A stretch of DNA of 64,000 bases from Moringa oleifera (taxonomy: Eukaryota; Streptophyta; Magnoliopsida; Brassicales; Moringaceae), in NCBI GenBank assembly GCA_021397835.1, contig JAJFZO010000165.1, forward strand, positions 372,001 to 436,000, written 5' to 3'. Each line of letters starts with the position of its first letter. The first letter of the stretch is position 1. This document shows, piece by piece, positions 48,906 through 62,400 of this stretch. A program made the position numbers and the translations under genes. The notes beneath the pieces are model-generated. The model saw only the letters and a program-made list of their open reading frames with translations. It had not been told where the DNA came from and searched no databases.

Positions 48906-51900
48906 CATGTTCTTGAGCCTAATTAGATATTACTCCCAAATTTAGTGCAATGAATTATTTGGTCTAATATATTACTATGCTCAGTTACATATTAGGCCCA
49001 AATATTTTTATGAACCAATTAATTTCTAGGCCTAATTATATTAGGTTAAATTTTTTCTTCATTATTTCTTAGTTTCATGCATGATAGACCTAATTGCATC
49101 TTTGATCTTATTATTTATTATTAGATCTAGTTATTTTTGAAATCAATTATTTATAAAACCTAGTTATATCTAGCTCTGGTTATAGTTTGGCCTAATTATA
49201 TTTTAGGCCTAATTTGTTTTTAAGTCCTTTATTAGGCTTATGCAAGTTAGGGTGAATATAATTACTAGGCCCAGCTATATATTCAATTTGATAAATTATT
49301 TGACCTTATCTGTTATTAAGCCATTTCATTCTTAGACCTAATTATATATTAAGTTAAATTATTTATTAGTATTAATTATATATTAAGTTCCATTTTTATT
49401 AGACTTAAGTAAATCTTACACCCAATTAGTCAATAAATTAATTAATTATTAAAATAAATTATATCTTAAAAACAAATTATTATTTAATAAAACTATATAT
49501 TTTAAGTTGAATCTAAGCCTATTTCGTTCTTAATCCAATAATTTATTAGTTTTAATTATATATTAAGCTAAAAATTTAATTAATTTCGATCAAATCTTCA
49601 ACTCTGCTAATTATTAAGTGAACTAAATCTTAGGTCAATTAATCATTAGACTAAATTAATTATTAATTTCAAATAATTGTTAGGTTAAATTAATTATTTA
49701 GGCTCAATTATTTGTTGCTAGCTTAATTATTTCTTGGGTTCATGCACGATAAGTACAACAATTATCCGATCTAATAATATTAAGCCTAGTTATATCTTGG
49801 ACTAATGCATATTTGGCTTAATTATTTATTAAGTCTAATACCCTAAGTTTACTTATATTCGACTCATTACATGGTAGGCCCAATTATATATAAAACCTAA
49901 TTATACAATATGTCATATTTTTTAAGTTCAATTAGATCTTTGGCTCAACTAATTCCAAGCATAATTATATCTTAGCTCATATTATTTACTAAATCTAATT
50001 ATATGTCGAATTATTTCTTGGGCTCATGCACATTAACCTCGTTAATTGATAAGCCCAATTATATCTTCAGTTAGACTATTTTTAAGCCTTATTATATATT
50101 CACCCCAATATTTTATAATGCCTGACTAATTTTTAAAGCCTAATTAATTATTAGGGCCAATTAATTATTGGAGTCAGTTAAACTTTAAGCCTAATTATCT
50201 ATTGGGCTAGTTTAGTTCTTATGCCTAACCATATATTACGCCCAATTATTATTAGGTCAAATCATATATTAAGCCTAATTTATATTTTATCCAATCAAAT
50301 TTTAAGGCTAATTATTTATAAGGCGTAATGAATCCTAGGTCCAATTAATTGTTACAATCAAAAACATTTTTGTCCAAATAATAAATGTTAAAATCAATTA
50401 GTTATTTGGCTTAATTAATCTCTATATTTAATTATATTTTATGTTCAACTAAAATTTGGGTCCAATAAATTGTTAATGTCAATTACCTATTGGGCCCAAT
50501 TAATTTTTAGGTCCAATTAATAAATGTTAAACTCAATTAGTTATTTGGATCAATTCATTTTTATGTCTAATTATATCTCATGTTCAATTATAATTTGGAT
50601 CCAATTAGATCTTAGACTTAAATCATTTTTAGGCTCAATTATTTACTAAGTTTATACACATTATGGCCAATTATATCTTAGGCCAAATTAAATCTTGGAC
50701 CCGATTAATTCTTAATCATAATTAAATTTTGGATCTAATTAATTATAAGGCTCAATTAATTCTTTGACATAATTTATTGTTAGCTCTTTAATAGTTAAGT
50801 TCAATTACATCTCGTACCCAATTATATCTTAAACTCCATTAATTCTTGGGCTCAAATATATGAAGCCAAACTACATATGAAGCCAAACTTTTTAATTAAT
50901 TATAAGGCAAATTACATATGAAGCCAAACTTTTTATTACGTGTGATTAGATATTAGACCTAAACTAATTCTTTGGCAAAAAGAAGTTTTAGGCCCACTTA
51001 GTTATTAAAAATTAATTGTTAGCACACAATTATTCGCTAAGTTTGATTAATTATTATGCTTAATTATATCTTAAATCTAATATTTTATTTGGCTTAATCA
51101 AATACTAAGATCAATTATTTATTAATTTCAATTACATATTAAGTTTATTTTTTTATTAAACCCAATAAAATTTTAAATTTAATTGACTATTTGGCTCAAC
51201 GTATAGTTGGGTCTAATTAATTGTTTCACTCAATTACTCATGAAGCTCAACAATATGTTAGTCCCATTTTATTCTTATTGACAATTATATATTAACTCCA
51301 ACTTTTTATTAGACTTAATTAAATTTAAGTCAAATTCATTGCATGGTGCAACAAATTATTTGGTCAAATTAATCGCTTGAATCAATAACTTATTAGGTCT
51401 AATTAATTTTATGCGCCATTAATATAAGTTAGTCTTAATTTGTTCATAATTTAGGCCCAATATTTGAGACTCAATTAATTCATAGGTCTAAATGTCTGTT
51501 AGGTTCATGCATGTTAGCCCAATTAATTACTGGCCCAATTATATCTTAATCCAATTAATTATTGGGTCAATTTATATCTTAAACTCAAATCTATATTAAG
51601 TTTATTTCATTCTTAGACCCAATTTTTATTAGATCCAATTAAACTTAGACCTAAGTAATTCTTGAACACAATTACTTATCAGGTGCAATTAACTCCAAAA
51701 CTTAATTACATTTATGGTCAATTATTTATTAAAATCATTTTGTTTACTGACTCATTTTTATAATAAGTTCAATTATTTAAATGACATAATTTTATATTAA
51801 GCGTGATCATATTTTTGGCTCATAAATTGAATGAATTGTTATGCCTAATCACTCTTTGTGCTGAATTAATATACATTATATGTAAATCGTTCCTAAACCC

Positions 51901-52750
51901 AATTATTTATTGGGTGCACGATAAACCCATTAAAGATTAGGTCCAATTATATTTTGGGCTATTATACACTAAGCTCATTTATATGTTAGGCCCAATTATA
52001 TCTCAAGTTCAATTATAATTGGTACATTATATCATAAACCTAATTGTACATAAGGCCTAATTATATCATATGCCTAATTTTTTTGCCCAACTAAATCTGA
52101 GTCCAATTAATTTTAAGTCTATATATCGTAAATCATATATTTGTTAAGCCCAATTATATACAAAGAGTTATTTCTTAGACTCATGCATGTTAAAGTAATT
52201 AATTTGGTCCTATTGATTAATAAGCCTAACTAATTCTCAAGCATAATTAATTGTTATCGCCAATCAATTGTTCAGTCAAATTATACACTAAGCATAATTT
52301 TTTGTTAAACCCAACAAATCTTAGACCTAATTAGCTACTAGGTATAACGAATATTAGGTCTAATAAATTGATATTCTCAATTACATATTCGACTTAATCA
52401 AATAATAGATCCAATTAATTTGTGGGCCCAATTATTATATTTCAAGTCCAATAAATTATTGCTATCAATTATGTATTAAGTTCACTTTAGGTCTAATTAA
52501 ATCTTACACTTATTAAATTTTATGTCAACTTATTTATTAGCCTCATTTGGTTATTAGACCAATTATATAGAAAGCAAAATTATTTCTCAAGTCTAATTAT
52601 ATATTAAGCCAATTTTTTTGTTAAAGATGAATTCAATGTTAACCCAATTTTATTTTAGTTATAATTATTTATTAGTCTCATTTGATTCTTGAATCCAATT
52701 ATCAATCTATTAGGCCTAATTATATATTAAATCTATTTTTTTCATTAAGT
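48906..52750 (-). repeat. 17-bp AT-rich satellite, minus orientation (3.8 kb)
   Basis: Minus-orientation words throughout. A local duplication (CATATGAAGCCAAACT) lies at about 50871 and 50914. Modules shared with 18.5-18.8 kb and 56.6-56.9 kb occur at 52000-52280. No gene is seen. Confidence 0.86.
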
Positions 52751-53345
52751 TCAATTAAATCTAATAATTTATTAAACTTAGCAAATAATTTGACTTAATA
52801 TTTAATTGAGTCTAGTAATTAATTGGGCCTAAGATTTAATTCAATATAAGAATTAATCAAGCTAGGTTAAAAGTTGTTATTTGCATATAATTTGGTCTAA
52901 TAAGTAATTTATTCAAAAGGACATTATTTCTTAATAGTTAACTAGGTATAAAATTGGGCTTAAGATGTAAATGAATATAACATTGAATAACCTAATAATT
53001 TGTTAAGTATAACAACTAATTGATCTTAATAATTAATTAAATTTAATATTAATTAAAATTTAATTAGGCCTAAGATTTAATCAAATTTAATAAAAAATTA
53101 GATTTAATAAATACTTAAGTCTAATAAATAACTAGATAAATGACACTAATAAATAATTAATCTTAAAATATAATTGGGCTCAAGATTTAATTTAACAGAA
53201 AATATAATTGGGCGTAACATACATAAACCCTGTATGTGATTAAACTTAAGAATGCATTGAATTTATGATATATAATTGAACCCAAACTACAATTGAACTT
53301 ATGATATAATTGAGCATAATAGTTAATTGCGCCTAACAATTGAAC
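52751..53345 (+). repeat. 17-bp AT-rich satellite, plus orientation
   Basis: Matches 41180-41740 and 61460-61995 nearly word for word (AGGTTAAAAGTTGTTATTTG near 52864) and the end of 7800-8185. It is an isolated 595-bp piece of the triplicated 2-kb block. Confidence 0.86.
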
Positions 53346-54415
53346 TTTTAAGTTTAATTAAAATTTGAGTCCATTAATTTGTTCCTCGGTTCAATTATTT
53401 TTTGAGCCATTGCATGCTAGGTCTAATTAATTGCTAGCCTCATTATTTTTAAATTTAATTAATTATTGGATCCAATTATATTTTTGATCTAATTTTATAT
53501 TAAACTCATTTAATTTTTAGTCTCAATTATATACTAAGCTTAATTATTTATTAGGATCAATTATATATTAAACTTAATTTTTAACTAGATGCAATTAATT
53601 CTTAGGTACAATTAAATGTTAACCTCAATTAAGTCTTTGTTTCAATTAATAATTAAGTTAAATTAATTTTTAGGCTCAATGACATCTTACCCATTTTAAT
53701 TGTAGAGCCTATTTTGCTCTTAAGGCAAATTATATGTTACGCCCAATTAATCGCTACGCTTAATTAATGAAGTCCCATTATTTATAATGCAAATTTATAT
53801 TTTAATTTTAATTATCATTTTAGGTCTAATTATATCTAGGTTGAATTCATTCTTCAACCTAATTATTTATTGGGCTTATGCATACTAAGTCCAATTTGTT
53901 ATTAAATGAAGTTATATCTCAAGGTTAGTTAATTATTTGACCTAATTAAATTTTAGATATAATTATTTATTTGACCTATTTCACTCTTAAGATCAGTTAT
54001 ATATTAAACTATATTATTTGTTAGGCCCAATTCATTTTTAAGCAGATGATGCATGCTAAGTTCAATCATATCTTAGGCTCAAATAATTACTGAGTTCAAT
54101 TACATCTTAAGATTAATTATATTTTAGAGTAAATTATTCGTTAAGGCTATTCTTTTCTTAGGCATATTATATATTAAGATTGATATATATATATATTAGG
54201 CCTGATAATCTCATGAATTCTTAGGTAATTTATATCTTTAGCATATTTAATTATTAGTATTAGTTAATTGGTATGCCCAATAAAATTTTATGTCCAATAA
54301 TCATGAGACTTTAAGTATATTTTAAGCCCAATTATGCATTAGGTTCGCCTCGTTCGTAGGCCACTTAATTTCTTATTTCATGCATGATATGCATAACTAA
54401 TTCAAGTTATGACCC
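53346..54415 (-). repeat. 17-bp AT-rich satellite, minus orientation
   Basis: Aligned with 62450-63468, ending in the same terminal sequence (TTCATGCATGATATGCATAA) before the C-rich tract. Its last 280 bp also match 800-1078. Confidence 0.87.
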
Positions 54416-55025
54416 GTAAACTTAACACTAAATCTTAAACCTTAAATCCGTAATCCCCTCTATGCCCTAAACTCCTAACCGTTGAACACTGGCCTTTTAA
54501 TTGTAACCCCTGAACCCTAAAATTGAAAACTTAGACCTTAAAAGGCAATTTACCCTAAATTATAACCCTTAAACATTAACTTTAAAATCTTAAAATCAAA
54601 AACTTAAACTCCAAGGATAATTTACACTATACCTCCTAATCCTAAACTCTAATCCTTAAACGTTAAAACCCTTGACCCCAAAACCCTAAAATCAAAAACT
54701 TAAACTCTAAAGATAATTTACACTATACCTCTTAACCTTAAACTCTAACCCTAAAACCCTTAACCCTTAGATCCTAAACATTTAGCCGTAAATCCTAAAT
54801 CTAAAATCAAAACCTGAACCTTAAAGTAAAACTCCTAAATCCTAAACCTGAACCTTAACAATAAACCCAAACTCTAATGAATAAACCCTAAACTCTAAAT
54901 CTTAAACCCTAACCCAAACCACAAACCCCAACTCCTACACCCTAACCCTTGAATCCTAAATCAAAAACATTAAGCTCTAACCTCTAACCACTAAAATCTA
55001 AACTATAAAACTTAAATGCTAATCT
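54416..55025 (-). repeat. Telomere-like tract, C-rich orientation
   Basis: Begins ATGACCCGTAAACTTAACAC, as at 63443. Inside, a sub-repeat of roughly 100 bp (AAAATCAAAAACTTAAACTC and GATAATTTACACTATACCTC) occurs twice, from about 54590 and 54688. Confidence 0.87.
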
Positions 55026-55330
55026 CTAAACTAGTTATAATATAGGATTTAGGGTTATGGTCTAGATTTAAGGATTAATGATTTGAGGATGAGGTTTAAG
55101 GTTTAGAGTTTAACGACTAGGGATTAGTGTTTAAGGTTTTGAGTTTGGTTGTTAGGTTTAGAGGTTAAGGTTTAGGGTTATGGGTGGGGGTTAAACTGGC
55201 TTAGGGGTTAGAGGTTAAGGGTTAGCATTTATGGTTTATAGGTTAGGAGTTAGTGGTTAACATTTAAGGATTATCGGTTAGGGTTTAGAGTGAAAGTTAG
55301 GGCTTATGGTTAACATTAGGATATAGTGTT
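55026..55330 (+). repeat. Telomere-like tract, G-rich orientation
   Basis: The flip occurs at AACTAGTTATAATATAGG. The same words (TTGGTTATAATATAGG) mark the flip at about 63977. TTTAGGG variants continue for about 300 bp. Confidence 0.86.
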
Positions 55331-55778
55331 TAAGTGATCAAAACGAAGTACTCTAATAAATAACTGAGTTCAAAATATAAGTGGGTTTAAGTTTTAAATG
55401 AATTTAATATATAATTGGATCCACTAATCAATTAAGCCTATAGTTCATGAGTTCAACAAATAATTGGACATAAGATAGATCCAAATTATAATTGAACTTA
55501 ATATATATTTTGCCCCTATAAAGAATTAGAATTAATAGTAAATAATATCATTTAAGATATATTTGGGTCTATCAAACATGAAACTTAAGAATAATTCAGT
55601 TCAAAAAAAAAAAAAAAATTGACCCTAACTTATATAAATTTGGCATAAGAATTAATTAGGCCTAACATGTAATTGAGCCTAACACTTAACTGGATCAAAC
55701 AATTCATTGCACTAAAAAATTAATTGGACATTAAATTCAATTGCGTCTCATAAAAAAATTGGGTTAATATATAATTAC
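55331..55778 (+). repeat. 17-bp AT-rich satellite, plus orientation
   Basis: Matches 43137-43556, including a poly-A run here at 55606-55618 that is shorter in the sister copy. The orientation switch at 55779 is the same junction as at 43557. Confidence 0.86.
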
Positions 55779-57450
55779 TAGGGTCAATTATTTAGTGGGT
55801 TTATGCATGCTACGATTAATTATATATCTTACTCTCAATTAAATTTTGGATCCAATTAATTCCTATTCATAATTAATCTTAGGCTAATTAAATATGAGGG
55901 TCATAAATTAATTCTTAAAACTAATTAACTGTTAGTTCCTTAATTGTTAAGTCCAATTATGTCTCAAATCAAATTAAATCTTAAACTTAATTAATTATTA
56001 AGCTCAAAAATATTTTAGGCTCAATTATATATGAAGTCAAACTAGTTATTAGGTTTAATTAGATATTAAACTCAATTATATATTAAGCTTATTTTTTTTA
56101 AACCTAATTAAATTTAAGGTTCAATTAACCTTTTAACATAACAAATTGTTAGGCTCAATCACACATTGGACTCAATAATATATTAACCACAATTTTATTT
56201 TAGACCTAATTAAATCTTTAGGTCAAATTAATCGCTTGAATCAATCACATATTAGGCCTAATTAAATTTTATGCACCATTAATACAAATTAGTCTCAATT
56301 TATGTATAATTTAGGCCCAAGACCCAATTGTATGTGATATCTAATTTGTTGGCAAGTTCAAGTATTTGTTGGGCTCATACATGATAGTCTAATTATATCT
56401 TAATTCAATTAATTGTTCAGCACATTTATATCTTAGGCTTAACTATGTATTAAGTCTATTCCATTCTTAGATCAAATTATTTATTGTGATCAATTATAAA
56501 GTAAGGTTAATTTTTTATTAGATCAAGCTAAATCCAAGCACAATTATATATTAAGTCAATTTATATACCAGGTGCAATTATATCTCAAGTTCCATTATAA
56601 TGAGCCCATTATATCACAGGCTTAATTGTATATAAGGCATAATTATATCATATGGCCTAATTTTTTATGCCCAATTAAATCTTAGATCAATTAATTTTAA
56701 GTTGATATATTTTGAGTCATATCGTTTGCTAGGCCCAATTATATACGTAGAATTATCTTTTGGATTTATGCATGTTAATCTAATTAATTTGGTCCAATTG
56801 ATTAATAAGCCCAAATAATTGTCAAGCACTATTAATTATTATGGCCAATTATTCAACCAAATTATATACAAAGCTCATTTTTTTTTTTCAAACACAATCA
56901 AATTTTAAACTTAATTAGTTATTAGGTATAATGAATTATTTGGTCCAATTAATTATTAGCTTTATTATTTTTTAAATTCAATTAATTATGAATCTAATTA
57001 TATTTTTGATCTAATTTTGTATAAAGCTCATTTAATTCTTAGTCTCAATTATATATTGAGTCTAATTATTTATTAGGATCAATTATATATGAAACTTAAT
57101 TTTCCATTGGATGTAATTAATTCTTAGGTATAATTAAATATTAACCCCAATTAAGTCTTTGTCCTAATTAATAATTAAATTAAATTAACTTTTAGGCTAA
57201 ATTACATCTTACACATACTTAATTGTAGAGCTAATTTCGTTCTTAGGGCTAATTATATGTTTACGCCCAATTAATTATGAGGCTTGATTAATGAAGTCCA
57301 ATTATTTATAAGACATAATAATATATTAAGTTTAATTATCATTTTAGGTCTAATTATATCTAGCTTGAATTCATTCTTCGGCTCAATTATTTATTGGGCT
57401 CACGCATGCTAAGCCCTATTTGTTATTAAATGCAGTTATATCTCAAGGTT
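55779..57450 (-). repeat. 17-bp AT-rich satellite, minus orientation
   Basis: Aligned with 43557-45430. Contains a copy of the ~550-bp module (marker near 57203). It lacks the 271-bp tandem duplication seen in the sister block. Confidence 0.85.
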
Positions 57451-58225
57451 AATTAATTAATTCATTATTAATTTTTAATGGTATTGCTAGCCACCTTGAT
57501 TTAATTATGATTATTCATGTGAATACCAACCAAGTGCACAAAAAAAAAATAACCTTTAAATCTAATTTTAAATGATTTATTTTAAAAATATTAAGTGATT
57601 GATATATATCATTACCAACTTTGAAATTTTTAAATATGAATTTTGCAAAACAAAAAAATGGAACGAATGTTATGAAAACCATATTTGAGTCTTTTTTGTT
57701 CATAATTTTGAAATGTGAAATATGAAGTGAAACAATTTTAAATATAAATATAAATATAAATTATATTATATTTTAAGTTTGAGATGATTAACTCAATAAT
57801 ACACTAATAGCAAGCTAATCAATGAACAACTCTCTTTAACATAAAAAAAAAAAAGGTTTATATGGTTTAATTTTAGAAAATTAAATGATATTATGGATCA
57901 TTGGATTAGTAAAAATGGTTAACCTAATATTATTATATTCTTTTATATCCTTATTCTCACGTTTGATAGAAAAATAATATAAAAATTATTTAATTTTAAA
58001 TCTAATTATATTTCATAAAAAATTAATTTAATTAATTATAATTCTTAATATTATATAATTTCATCGAGAACAAGATTCAACAATTTAATAATTAATATTA
58101 AGATAAATATCAAAATAAATTTTATATCATTTTTATTTTTTGATCGAGTTCTTACTGTTTTTTCCCACCAATTCTACACATAAAATATTTATTTGATCTA
58201 AATTGACTTACTTTTCGTTAAATTA
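57451..58225. repeat. Second copy of the non-satellite AT-rich segment
   Basis: Shares order and wording with 45610-46420 (GTGAATACCAACCAAGT, AACTCAATAATACACTAATA), with small indels. A 62-codon minus-strand open frame here is AT-rich noise with no protein character. Satellite resumes at about 58225. Confidence 0.7.
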
Positions 58226-58844
58226 GTGGGCTAAAATATATTTTAAGCTTAATTATCTATTGAGCATGATTAGATATTAAATATATTTATTTATTAAACC
58301 AAATTAACAATACTTGACTAATTCTTAGTCACAATTAAATCATTTATTCCAATTAATTGTTTGGCTTAATTATTTGCTAGGTTCAATTAATGATTAAGCT
58401 TAATGAATTGCTTGTTCTAATTAATTGTTCTGCTCAATTGCACGCTCAATTATTTATTAGGCACATTCATTCTCATGTTCATTTACATCTTAAGCTTAAT
58501 TTTTTTATTAACTTTTAGTGACATTTTTGATAGATTAATTATTTTACTTAATAAATTATTCAATTTAATTAATGGTTAAGCTCAATTACATATGAAGTCA
58601 AATTATTTTTCTTGGTTCAATTGATTCTTATGCCCATTAATACATGATAGGCTAAATTTGTTTTAGGATTGATTTATTTCTCAGTTTCGTATATGATAGA
58701 GTTAATTATTTCTTAAACGCTATTATTTATTATTAGATTGACATATCTGTTGAACTATATAGCCAAATTATATTTTAAGTTTAATTAAAATTTGGTTTCA
58801 ATTGTATCTTAGGCCTAATTTGTTCTTAGGTTCATTTAATTATT
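58226..58844 (-). repeat. 17-bp AT-rich satellite, minus orientation
   Basis: Minus-orientation words with poorer phasing than average. No gene is seen. Confidence 0.78.
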
Positions 58845-59110
58845 GATCCAATTTTGGAATCTGAAGCCAAGTTCCATGTGATCAATATTGACACTTCCTA
58901 CACTTCTGGGAGGGCCTTGGCTCCACGACTATTACTCCATCAGTGCTTGAAGTAAAAATGAGGAGATGAGGAGTATAGACGGATATCTTAAACCCTTTAG
59001 CCTCAACAAATCAAATACGAAAATGCGAGATACTTCTTTGAAGCCTCTACAAAAGAAAGAGTCATAAAGAAGAAGAATCCGGAGGGAAAAGAGAAACAAA
59101 AGCAATCTCT
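58845..59110. other. Low-copy GC-richer island, unidentified
   Basis: About 260 bp break the satellite pattern and occur once. The + strand is open from about 58847 to a TAA near 58951, about 34 codons (EAKFHVINIDTSYTSGRALA, PRLLLHQCLK). The minus strand also has a plausible short frame (STDGVIVVEPRPSQKCRKCQ). I cannot decide between them or name a family. Purine-rich sequence follows. It is probably a captured genic fragment, like the one at 48241. Confidence 0.45.
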
Positions 59111-59774
59111 ACCAATCTAATTACATTTTAGACTTAATTATATATTAAGCTTAATTATTTATTAAACTTAATTTTGTATTGTTTGCAATTAATTCTTAAA
59201 TCACAATTAATTATATCTTAGAGTTACTTAAGTATTCATCCCAATTAACTATTAGGACAAATTAATTTTATACTCAATTATATCTTACATCTAATTAGTT
59301 ATATAACCCATTTCATTCCTAGATCCAATAATACATTAAGTTCAATTATTTATTAAGTTCTATTAATTGTTAAGCTTGATTAATTAAGTTTAATTATTTA
59401 TAAAGCACAATTATATATTAAGTATAATTATTCCAAGTTGAATTTGTTCTTTAGCTTAATCATTGGGCTCACGCATGCTCAAATAGCTATCAAACGCAAT
59501 TATATCTCAAGGCCAATTAATTATTAGACTCAACTATATTTTAGGTATAATTAGTTATTTGACCTATTTCATTCTTAAGCTTAATTATATATTAAACTAT
59601 ATTATTTGTTAACTGATTATATATTATGCTGAATTCATTTCTAGGTGGATCATCTATTACATTGTAGGCTCAAATAGTTATTGGATCCATCCATATCTGA
59701 GGCCCAATTATATTTTACGGTAAATTATTTGTTAAGGCAATTGCTTCTTTAGGGTCATTATATATTAAGGTTAA
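59111..59774 (-). repeat. 17-bp AT-rich satellite, minus orientation
   Basis: Minus-orientation words including a diverged copy of the module marker near 59282 and the TTTACGGTAAATTATTTGTTAA element near 59730. It is cut by an LTR end at about 59775. Confidence 0.82.
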
Positions 59775-59838
59775 AGAAAATTTTCACCAAAGTTACATCA
59801 TTTCATTCCTAATACCGTTCCTTCAAAATATAGTATCA
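59775..59838 (+). mobile_element. 64-bp LTR end fragment
   Basis: Matches the last part of the LTR at 39647-39706 (AAGTTACATCATTTCATTCC, CCTTCAAAATAT) and ends in TATCA, the family's expected terminus. All the rest of the element is missing on its left. Confidence 0.8.
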
Positions 59839-59931
59839 AGTTTAGGTTTAAGGGTCAAGCTTTTTGATTTAAGGTTTTAATTATTAGTATTTAGGCGTTT
59901 GGTGTTAGGCTGTAGTGGTCTTAGCATAATT
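59839..59931 (+). repeat. Short G-rich telomere-like tract
   Basis: GTTTAGGTTTAAGGG, then words identical to 39713-39790 (GTCAAGCTTTTTGATTTAAGG). It joins the LTR end to plus-orientation satellite. Confidence 0.7.
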
Positions 59932-62400
59932 GAGCCCAAAATATAACTAGCCATATAATTAATATGATCTAAGATATGATTGGATCAATAATTAATTAGG
60001 CTTAGCATGCATTATTTTGACAAATCATTTGACCTAGGAAAAAAACTAGGGTTGAGATATAATTAGATTCAAATTTTAATTACACTTAATATAATTGGAT
60101 TTAATAGATAATTTCAATTAATAACAAATAATACTGCTTAAGATATAGTTATGTATATCATGTTTGGAATTAAGCCTAACTTGAGCTAAAAAATTAATTG
60201 GATCATAAAACTAATTGGACCTAAAATGTAATTGAACCAAATCATTAGTTTGGGCCTAAAAAAAATTTATTTAAACCAAATCTCGAGTCTAACATTGAAT
60301 TGAATCAAACCATTAGTTTTTTAAATTATTAATTCGGCTTAAGATGTATTTGGGCCTAATAAAAGCTTAGGTTTATATTATTAAACCTAAGAACAAAATA
60401 GATCTAATAAATAATTAAGTTTAATGTGTAACAACAAATTAAACCTAACAATACATTAGGTTTGACAATTTGTTGGGTTAAATAGTTAACTACTAAGCTT
60501 AGCATTGAATTTAATTTAATAAAAAAATTACACTTAATATATAGTTAAGCTTAATAAATAATTAAGTTACATAAAATATTGGACCTACTACATAATTCAG
60601 CTTAACAAATAATTTAGTTTAACAATTAATTGAGTCTTCTATTTAAAAATTTGTTGAACTTATTAACTAATATGGCATAATAAAAAGCTGAGCTGCACAT
60701 ATAATTGGGTCTAACATATATTTGAGCTCAATAATTTATGTGGTCTCAAATATAAGCGAGTTTGAGATGTAATGAAGTTTAAATAATTAATTAAACCTAA
60801 CAATTAATATAGCTAGCCTAATTTATTGAGTTCAAGATTTAATTGTAGCTAAGTATTAATTAGACATAAGATTTAGTAAAGTCAAATTGGAGATTGAGTT
60901 TAATATATAATTAGGGGTTATAAATACTTGAGCTTAATTTATAAATAAGTCTAAGAACAAAATAAGATAAATAAATCATTGAGCTTAAAATATAATTGGA
61001 TTTAAAATTTCATAAACCCTAAGATATAATTGGATGGAGTATGCTTAAACCCGATGTGAAATTAAGCCTATTAATGAATTAAGCCTAAGATATGATCATA
61101 TCCAAATTATAATTGAACTTAAGATCTAATTGAGCATAATAATTTCTTGGGTTTAGCATTTATTAATCATTCCTAAAAATTAATTTGATCTAATGAATAA
61201 TTGAGTTCAATGTGTAATCAAGTCTAATAATTAATTTGACTTAACAATTCGTTAGATCTATCAATTTGTTGGGTTAAATAATTAATTAAGTTTAGAATTT
61301 AATTATATTTAATAAAAAACGGAGCTTAATATATAATTCAACTAAATAATTTAATTGAATCTAATACATAACTATATCTAATAAAATATTGACCTAAGAT
61401 GTAATTGACCCTAATAATTTATTGAACCTAACAAATAATTTGGCTTAACATTTAATTGAGTCTAGTAATTTATTGGACCTAAGATTTAATTCAATATAAG
61501 AATTAATCTGGTTAGGTTAAAAGTTGTTATTTGCATATAATTGGGTCTAATAAGTCATTTGATCAAAAGGATATTAGATCTTATTAGTTAACGGGTTATA
61601 TAATTGGGCTTAAGATGTAAATGAATCTAACATTGAATAACCTGACAATTCATTAAGTATAACAATTAATTGATCTTAATAATTAATTAGGTTCAATATT
61701 TAACTATAATTAAAATTTAATTAGGCTTAAGATTTAATTGAATTTAATAAAAAATTGGATTTAATGTATACTTAGGTCTAATAAATAACTAGATAAATGA
61801 CACTAATAAATAATTAATCTTAAAACACAATTAGGCTCAAGATTTAATTTAAAAGAAGATATAATTGGGTGTAACTTACATAAACCCTGTACGTAATTGA
61901 AATTAGAAATGCATTAAATCTAGGATATATAATTGAACCCAAACTACAATTGAACTTATGATATAATTGAGCGTAATAGTTAATTATGCCTAAAAATTAT
62001 TAATTAAGCTTCAAAATTAATTAGATTTAATATTTAATTGAGTTAAATAAGATTAATAATTAATTAGACTTAATTCATTAAGCTTAACATTTGATTAGGT
62101 CTAATAAAAAAAGAGTTTAGTGTAAAATTTGATCTAATAAATAATTAGTTTTAATAATTAGGCCTAAAGCCTAAATTGGACTAATAAATGTGGGCTTGAG
62201 ATTTAATTGTGCTTGAGAATTAGACTTAAGATATAATTGGAGTTAACAATTAATTAGGCCTAAAAATAACTGCACCTAAGACATAGTTAGGCCAAAATAT
62301 TTAATTCAACTTATTATATAATTGATTCTATCAAATAATTGGACTTGATATATTATTGGGCCTAAGAATGACATAGACTTAATATATAATTGATCTTAAC
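59932..62400 (+). repeat. 17-bp AT-rich satellite, plus orientation (2.5 kb)
   Basis: Sister of 39796-42160 over its full length and of 6226-8185 over most of it. It flips to minus orientation at about 62400, as the sister does at 42160. Confidence 0.88.

Noticed and set aside
57515..57703. Minus-strand open frame of 62 codons
   Set aside because: AT-rich Phe/Lys/Ile composition, and no similarly protein-like frame seen in the sister copy near 45690-45850.
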